A stretch of DNA of 64,000 nt from contig JAPNXP010000010.1 in the NCBI GenBank assembly GCA_028753945.1, positions 4,715,042 through 4,779,041 of the forward strand, read 5' to 3'. Shown piece by piece: positions 57,458-64,000 of this stretch. Each line of letters opens with the position of its first letter. Position 1 is the stretch's first letter. The translations under genes were made by a program, and so were the position numbers. The DNA comes from Hexactinellida sp. DTS-2022 (taxonomy: Eukaryota; Porifera; Hexactinellida). The notes beneath the pieces are model-generated. The model made no database searches, was not told where the DNA came from, and saw only the letters and a list, made by a program, of their open reading frames with translations.

Positions 57458-57617
57458 CAGTGGTGTCGTGCTCTATGGGCCCGGGGGATCCCGGGGCCCC
57501 CAAAAATTTCCTGTTCCCCCCCCCTTTTTAGAGGCTTGTCCCGAAAAACATTGATCTGGTCACTAACTACGACACTCTGTGCCCCCCCCCAGAATGTATT
57601 CAAGCACGACGCCACTG
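57458..57617. mobile_element. hAT MITE, TSD GTAACCAG
   Basis: TIRs CAGTGGTGTCGTGCT / CAGTGGCGTCGTGCT; exact octamers at 57450-57457 and 57618-57625. The 42.62 kb copy of the segment shows GTAACCAG without this insertion. C-rich inner words. Confidence 0.93.
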
Positions 57618-57625
57618 GTAACCAG

Positions 57626-58349
57626 ATCTCAGTTTAGATACGAATGCTAGAGAATGGTTTATAAGTTATAGCAAGCCAATTGCATCAATGGTTTCAATAA
57701 TTAAAGATTAATTATTACAAATAGAAATACGTGTATTTACGTTACTATTTTGAATAATAGAATTGACATAATCATCAACTGTAAATGTTCCAAGTATTTT
57801 CATTGCACTAGTAAGAATACATATTCACCTACAAAGGAGACAAACATCGAAGCAGTATAGTTAGTTTATGTAATATATTCAATAGTATCAGTTACTACAG
57901 GCCTCATCTAGCCCTAAGAGATCCGCGCTAGATATGTCAAGTATTTTCTCATTTCATTTCCAGGCCAGTGGTTACTTTCTAATTGCTCGTAAATGAATTA
58001 CCTATTGTCATTGAATAAACTTAACTTAGGTTTTCAAATTCCTAGAAACATCTAAAATACTTTTGAGAATGATTTCTCGCGAGATTTAACCGCATGATGT
58101 AATTAAATATACATACCCATATATGGAAATTATTACTCTATTAAAATAAATCAAAAATTAGAAAATGAGGACTTTATTCTTTCCATTATCAATTTAGCAT
58201 GTTGTCAATTGTCCATAGCAATTTGTGATCTGTCCATAGACTCCTTAAGTAAAGGACTGGAACGTCGCGATCTCGGGGGTTTTAACTTGAGTCTGAGAGG
58301 CTCCAATTATAAAAATTGATGAAACATTAAGTTTCCGGTCTCCAAATGT
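57626..58349. other. No gene recognised
   Basis: 57626-57710 continues the duplicated segment (matching 42812-42895). 57700-57835 is the inverse of 31.93-32.08 and 32.86 kb. The rest is unique AT-rich sequence without frames of note. Confidence 0.55.
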
Positions 58350-58910
58350 GATTTTTGGCATATTGGGGTAACTTTTGGCACCCGTCAACAATTTGAGGTT
58401 TTCACTCAAAATTTCTCACACCTCGACAAGTTATGACGTCATTGTCACATTTCGAGAACCCTGAAAAGTCACTTAATCGCACATAATTCGCGCACTCTAA
58501 GAGATAAAAATCTGAAATTTTAATAGAACATGCACATTAATGATGCGGACACTTTGGTAACACCAGATTGCCAATATGCTTACTCATTATCACATGATGA
58601 CGTAATCACTAAAATTTCACATTTTTTAATTTGACTATTTAGTCCTATTTACGCTTTATAATCAATGATATAAGTGTATAAACCATACACCAACCGCAAA
58701 GTGGTTGGTATGTGGTTGGGTTCTGCCGCAAAGCACGCTAGTATATATATAGATTGATTCTACAGTATATCTATATATACTAGTGCGCTTCGCTTGCTAG
58801 GTCGTTTTGCGGCAGAACCCAACCACATACCAACCACTTTGCGGGAGGTGTATGGTTTATACACTTATAACATTGATTATAAAGCGTAAATAGGACTAAA
58901 TAGTCAAATT
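58350..58910. mobile_element. Helitron-like copies D and E, tail to tail
   Basis: 58350-58741 (plus) ends in a hairpin and CTAG. 58780-58910 (minus) starts from an inverted CTAG with the same hairpin. The 38 bases between are TATATATAG...CTATATATA. Together they form a long inverted repeat around about 58760. Both CTAG ends abut TA. Confidence 0.55.
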
Positions 58911-60114
58911 AAAAAATGATAATATCTAAAGGGAGCGAAGGTACCTTTTCGCCCCCCCCCCCAATAATATCTAAATCGCCCCCATTAAATATTTATTATC
59001 GACATCAACTAAGTGAAATAGTGTTGAATATTGCACACTGCTATTACAAAATTGATGTTTACCATAAACATTTATTATATGGTTTCAAGAATTTAGTTAT
59101 ACATTAATAAACTCATATGTTACTTGATATACAGTAAAATATCGTTATATCTAAGTATTTGGGTGCTGTGAATTCCTTCGTTATATCCGGATATTCATTA
59201 TAGTAAGTCGATAATAATTAAAATGCTTTAAGTGCTCTGGGGAAAATCCTCATTTAGTTCTCTGGGGAAGATCCTCATTTAGTTATAAGCGGGATTTCGT
59301 TATATCCGACTTCTTAACTGTAGACTGCCTAACTGATACACGTTGTAACAGGAGGAAAACAGGCCGATCAAATAATTCAAATTTCAAGAAAATTCGAATT
59401 TAAACATAGATTTGTACTCTCTATCGATTTCATTCAAAAAATCAAAATTTTCAGAAATTGTTATGATGATGTAACATAAAAGTGAACTGCACCACTTGCC
59501 TGCCACTTGCGTTTGAAAATTCTAAATTATATAATTTCACCGTAAAATACCCGAAAGAAGATATGAGACTAAATAATATCTATTTAGTATATTTGGTTTG
59601 ACTAATACAGAGTTGTGATTGATATAACTCGAATACATGTATTTTTCATAATCCATGGTTCATCAAAAACAAATTTGTCGATTTTTTTAAAATAATGTAA
59701 CTTTCGTTTAGTGAATCGGATTTGTTCAATTTTTGAGATCTGATAGCTAATAAGATAGTCGTCATTGTTCAAGTTTAGAAACAAAGGAATACTTACATGT
59801 TAACGGCGTTATATCCATTTAAAGAGAAAGTATGTGTCATCACTTTTTGTATAAATCCTCTTGTAAATTTTTTCAAAAATTCTAGCATGTTGATATATCA
59901 TTGTGCTATTGTTGGATTTCAAATTAATAGTTTCTAAATATTAAACACAATGAACTACAGGGTATGCTATTTTTCTGAAATCACTCCGGCAGTCTACGGT
60001 TAACAATGGGAGTTCAATGAACTATAATAATAGTGAATAAATCTCTGATGATTTAAAAAAATCTCGCCCCCCCAATAATTTCCACGAATCGCCGCCTATG
60101 TCTATTAGCTACTG
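58911..60114. other. No gene; AT-rich with C-tracts and a pogo-type MITE
   Basis: 59132-59320 is a pogo-type MITE (CAGTAAAATATCGTTATAT ... AACTG, TA on both sides) containing a 30 bp direct repeat (TCTGGGGAA(A/G)ATCCTCATTTAG). CGCCCCCCCCAATAAT at 58953 and CGCCCCCCCAATAATTT near 60065 may be remnants of one C-rich family. Confidence 0.5.
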
Positions 60115-60231
60115 ATTAGGTTGAAAATTATAATCCTATGCCACCATGTACCACTTATTCCCATCTTGTACCATGGGGACAAATGGAAGAAGTGGTACAT
60201 GGTGACACCGGATGATAATTTTCAAACTAAT
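60115..60231. mobile_element. Small MITE/palindrome with CCATGTACCACTT arms
   Basis: Left arm ATTAGGTTGAAAATTATAAT...CACCATGTACCACTT and its inverse from about 60188 to 60231, with few differences. 117 bp; target duplication not resolved. Confidence 0.65.
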
Positions 60232-60419
60232 AAATATGTAATTGAGTTGAAAGCTTCTACAATGGTCAATTCGGTGGCGTAGAATACGATTCTGATACCA
60301 AAGTGGCGACATCTCATAGAATTTGTATACATTAGCGATAAATATTAGAGTAATATAGTTCTATTTCCATAGGAAATTTTTGGGTGTACGAATACTTTTG
60401 GTAGGGGAGGGTATATACT

Positions 60420-61180
60420 TAAGTACGTACTTAGTTAAGTACAAACTTAAGTCGTATTCACTAAGAAATATTGTTGTACTTAATTAAGTACATACTTAAC
60501 TAAGTACGTGCTTAAGTACGAAATTGAATTATATTTATTAAATTATATTTAATAGCTTAGCATATTATGGAATGCAATTGTAATAGCTTGCTGTATTCTT
60601 TTAATATAAAAAGAGTATTCTCAGTTAAGTTCCTGTGATTTGTGTGCTTGAGAAAAAACAGAACTTTTAGAAAACAACAACCAATAGTAATAAATGTTGA
60701 AAATAGAACCATAAACTTCCCCTAAAGTAAAGCAAGTACTACTAGAAATCTATTACAATGTTCTAATTAAACACCAACGTCTAAAGAGTCAATAAAAGTA
60801 AATTATTATAAGTTAAGTTAACTTAATAGGTTACTTAAGTTTTGTACTTAAGTATGTACTTAACGGAATTCCATGCTGATTACGAATATCTTATTTCTAG
60901 ATTGGATTAAATTCTCACTTAAAAAGTTATATTACATTTAGTGTATCTAGGAGTACCAAATAATCTACTAGAGAAAAGAGAGGTAAAGCAAGGTTGAAAC
61001 CGCTCGAACCGAATACCAATACTGATATCAGGTTGGCAACCAAATATCAACTATTCGGAAAATAATATATTATGTTCAACCAAATATATCAAGGCCCTTA
61101 TTCACTAAGAAGTTAAGTACGTACTTAAGTAAGTACTTAGTACTTAAGTCGTATTCACTAAGATTGTTATTCACTAAAAT
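60420..61180. repeat. TTAAGTAC-rich segments related to the 42.6 kb MITE
   Basis: ACTTAAGTACGTACTTAG words at 60420-60520, 60825-60865 and 61105-61150, with GTATTCACTAAGA tips near 60455, 61092 and 61148. Probably two or three partial copies of the GGGCCCGTATTCACTAAG MITE. Between them is AT-rich sequence without genes. Confidence 0.6.
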
Positions 61181-61222
61181 TTAACTGTGTACTTAATTAG
61201 AGGGGTCACATGACCATATTAG

Positions 61223-61737
61223 CAGTGGCGGCGCGTGTGCTCCACCACTAGGTGGTCACCCATGGGTCAGCATGTGTATTTTTGGGTCAAACACCAAATA
61301 TAGTATAGTTAAATCATGTTTCATCTAGCTTCTCGAGCTATACGCCATATGCTACGCATATGCAGGATATGCCCAGAATAGCATTCACGCCTAGTTTTTG
61401 CTAATATAATTACGAAATGGGGGTTGTAATTTTCCACTATGCTGAATTCTATACTTCAGGGATTGTGAGTTCTCGAAGTTAATAGAGAGAACTCTCAACA
61501 TTTATGATGCCGTTTTAATTGACAAATTTGCTAATAATAAGAGACGGATCATTCTCAATTAGTGTATAAATACTTCATAGTCTAAATTCCTTGTTTGATC
61601 AATTAGAATAGCCAAAAGAAAGGATACCCAACAAATAAATAAAAAATTAATGTAGCTGTACATCTTACAGGGTGGTCAGGAGGGTGGTCAATCACTTTGA
61701 TAGGGTGGTCAGCTGACCACCCTTGGCGCCGCCACTG
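61223..61737. mobile_element. hAT MITE, TSD CATATTAG
   Basis: TIRs CAGTGGCGGCGC / CAGTGGCGGCGCC; exact octamers at 61215-61222 and 61738-61745. Subterminal GGTGGTCA(C/G) words. Confidence 0.93.
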
Positions 61738-62483
61738 CATATTAGATTAAAAAAGTTTCCTTGACAACGGTGGAATGTTGAACATTCCATTCTCAAAAAT
61801 GATAGCAACCCTGCCGAGCGACCCATCTTTCGACAGCGCACACTGTTCTGATAACGACTACACACTGTTCTCTCTAATAGTCCAGCAGTAGGCAATTGGC
61901 CCAAAGTGGACTATTAGAGAATATGGATTATTACAGATATATAAATGGGTTATTTGGACAAGTAAATAAGTGGACTATTAGAGAAGTGGACAATAAGAGA
62001 GAACAGACTGTATGCATATAATAACCTTTTACGAAGGAACGTATTACGTATAATGTGATACGTATTATCGTATACCTTACTTATAATATCGCGCTCATGG
62101 AATTTGCTATGATCACGGACTACTATATTACCGGACGCGACAAAGCCAAACTACAGTCAAAAATGCATAGGCTAACATTGTATGACTGAAAATATGGTCA
62201 ATTCTGTATTTTTAGTCACAAAATTTGGTATCTAACACAATCTTTGGGCGCTGAATTAAAAAATGACAATTTCATGGTTCAAAAAACTCACTCCCCGCCC
62301 TTATTTTGGCAAAAAGGCGTAGTCACACGACTCACACCCAAATATGGTCAATTCCATATTTTTGTTCTATTACTTCATCATAACACTAAATTCGCAATAT
62401 CCTCTTAACTAGGAAACGATATTGATGAAAATATGATTCATAAATTGTTCAGCTAAATATATATAATATAATATATATTACTA
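61738..62483. other. No gene; foldback-related fragment
   Basis: 61746-61860 resembles the arm of the 39.8-40.7 kb foldback (ACATTCC, GCGACCCATCTTTCGAC). 61880-62010 contains GTGGACTATTAGAGA(A/G) repeats of a pogo-like kind. The rest is AT-rich. Confidence 0.45.
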
Positions 62484-63530
62484 CGTGACCTTCGGTATTA
62501 CTATACAAGGTCTGACTTGCTAAGCGAAAATTTGTGTACCATGGATTACTTAAAGTGCATTGAAAAATGGAGAATTGATCTTTATTCCAATAATTAGCAA
62601 TGATAGAGCTGAAAAGTGTATTATAACTATATAGGAATATGGCATCCAGGTATACATCAGGGGCGTCAGGTTCCGGGGGGGCGGGGGGGCTCGCCCCCCC
62701 AGTTTTGAAATGTGCCAAAAACCGGGGGGGCCGCCCCCCCAGTTTCTTTTCAAAAATTATGCTCACTTTAATGGTATTTTGATCCTTTTACTCAATGTGC
62801 TGTGAAAAATATGCAGTGCGTGATTGCAATACTAGATACTACTGATTATATATTATTTATTTTATGTATTAGAATGTATACGTGTAATATAAGCCAATTA
62901 ATATTACCATAAACAAATTAATGTCATTAACTTATTTTAAGAATTCCTCAAGCTATCTTCACTTAGCTTGAGGAAATGCAGACATTGAATGCAGACATGG
63001 AAGGATTCAAAATATAGTTGATAATACTATTCATTTTAATTTGTGTATTTGACATATTGAATTAACTAGTACAACGGCCCCCCCGCTTTTTTGGTCAACC
63101 TGACGCCCCTGGTATACATAGTGCTCTCCAGAATTGTGATATGTCATCATCTGATGACGTTATGGTCATTTTGGTTGCGAATTATCTTGTTTTTCTAGCA
63201 TACTTTTAACATAGTTAAACGCGTTATAAATGTTATAAATTGGAACATGGTTATACCCAGAAGTAGTAGAATAAAATATATCGAAATTATAAATGGAAAG
63301 TTACACATTCCACGGTTGCCATGGAAAATGTAGATTTCCTAAAATGTGCCATAACTCAAAAACTATGAATGTTATGTATACTAGGCTGGTCATGATCTAT
63401 CCGGAATAGGTAACTTCCTATTCATTGATAGTACATTTTCTATGCCTAACTTCAATAATCTTTGAGATAGTGAGTCATTACCTAATAATGAATTAAGTGT
63501 TAATTATCTCATTATCTCAAAGATGTATGG
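62484..63530 (+). mobile_element. Diverged foldback of the 41.3 kb family, split by a hAT MITE
   Basis: Starts CGTGACCTTCGGTATTAC and follows the 41.3 kb arm (GTCATCATCTGATGACGT, AAATATATC, AGGTAACTTCCTATTCATTG). It ends in a loop hairpin around TTTGAGATA...TATCTCAAAG; only a short second arm remains. Confidence 0.75.
62658..63111. mobile_element. hAT MITE, TSD GTATACAT (nested)
   Basis: 454 bp; TIRs CAGGGGCGTCAGGTT, with poly-G/C subterminal tracts (GGGGGGGCGGGGGGG). Exact octamers at 62650-62657 and 63112-63119. AGCTATCTTCACTTAGCT gives a small hairpin inside. Confidence 0.93.
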
Positions 63531-64000
63531 TACAAATTTTATTATTTGCTAGTATTTTGTATTTACAATAAAATTTTAAAATATACTACTGAATTTACTT
63601 CGAAAACATCCAAGGGTGATCATAGATTTAGTGTATAATACGTACTGATGGATAGCGTATTACGTATAATACTTATTATACGCAATATGCGTATTAATCA
63701 TGATGTTAGTCCGTAATTAATTGAAAAGACCATACTACCTAGAATGCTGAGATTTGGTATATAGGAGTAGTTTGTCCTAGCGACATGGGTTTATTGGTTT
63801 TCTATGCGAAATATTGTGAGCATGACATGACACGGTAACCTTTCCTTAATAACTTTTGCAAATTTGACTCGATTTATTAGTATAAATTTTAGGTGAAAAT
63901 AGACAACACATAATGGAACACCTTGTGGAAACTATCAATTTTTACGAACTTACATAGCGAAAGTTATTAGTTAAATGTGTCATATTAATTGAGCACTATG
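63531..64000. other. No gene recognised
   Basis: AT-rich; TACGTATAATAC(T/G) words near 63640-63690 form a weak inverted repeat. No frame over 60 codons. Confidence 0.5.

Noticed and set aside
62449-62766. Pro/Gly-rich frame of 105 codons
   Set aside because: Crosses the G/C tracts of a hAT MITE tip and both its flanks; composition is that of the homopolymer tracts.

Overview
This is a gene-poor, AT-rich animal (metazoan) nuclear window, most likely from an invertebrate. The clues are a THAP-domain P-element-type transposase, a DIRS tyrosine-recombinase retrotransposon, an RSL1D1-like ribosome-biogenesis gene, an ankyrin-repeat gene, an orphan exon with GT-AG borders, and dozens of short non-autonomous transposons with intact target-site duplications (TSDs). 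The species cannot be fixed from sequence alone. No tRNA, rRNA, CRISPR array or bacterial-style operon was seen.

Layout. 1-6.3 kb and 16.2-24.6 kb are two arrays of one diverged 0.65-1.8 kb repeat family. Nearly every unit carries a 115-117 bp palindrome (16 copies in the window, including solo copies at 9.65, 36.3, 43.0 and 47.8 kb). The arrays end in clusters of a 60-70 bp repeat with a palindromic TATA-like core (6.3-6.7 and 24.6-25.0 kb). 7.4-10.9 kb holds an RSL1D1-like gene between two inverted, possibly Helitron-like ends, with Lys/Arg-rich open frames downstream. 11.5-16 kb is a run of hAT-type and pogo-type MITEs. 25-36 kb is bracketed by a 0.4 kb inverted repeat and contains a structurally complete DIRS element (27.08-31.92 kb) with gag, RT/RNase H and YR frames, 140 bp inverted terminal repeats and an internal complementary region. 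Its YR frame is shifted just before the catalytic tyrosine block.

36.7-38.4 kb encodes an ankyrin protein with a possible SOCS-box tail. 39.5-42.9 kb and 55.4-57.7 kb are two diverged copies of one segment carrying a PLP-dependent group II decarboxylase. The 57 kb copy keeps most of the catalytic domain but has a one-base frameshift and no N-terminus. The 41 kb copy keeps only the C-terminus, the rest being replaced by a large foldback. Each copy serves as the empty site for transposons in the other. 43-51 kb is a nest of foldbacks and MITEs with one orphan GC-rich exon and a GIY-YIG nuclease fragment. 52.0-54.9 kb encodes a 962-residue THAP/P-element transposase in one uninterrupted frame. 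57.4-64 kb is again MITE-dominated.

The protein-coding genes do not form a pathway. The main story is the number of palindromic and foldback DNA families: several have interiors built from tandem copies of short self-complementary words, and the array palindrome shows matched changes in both arms between copies. Coordinates of repeat ends were read by eye and may be off by a few bases where no TSD fixes them.
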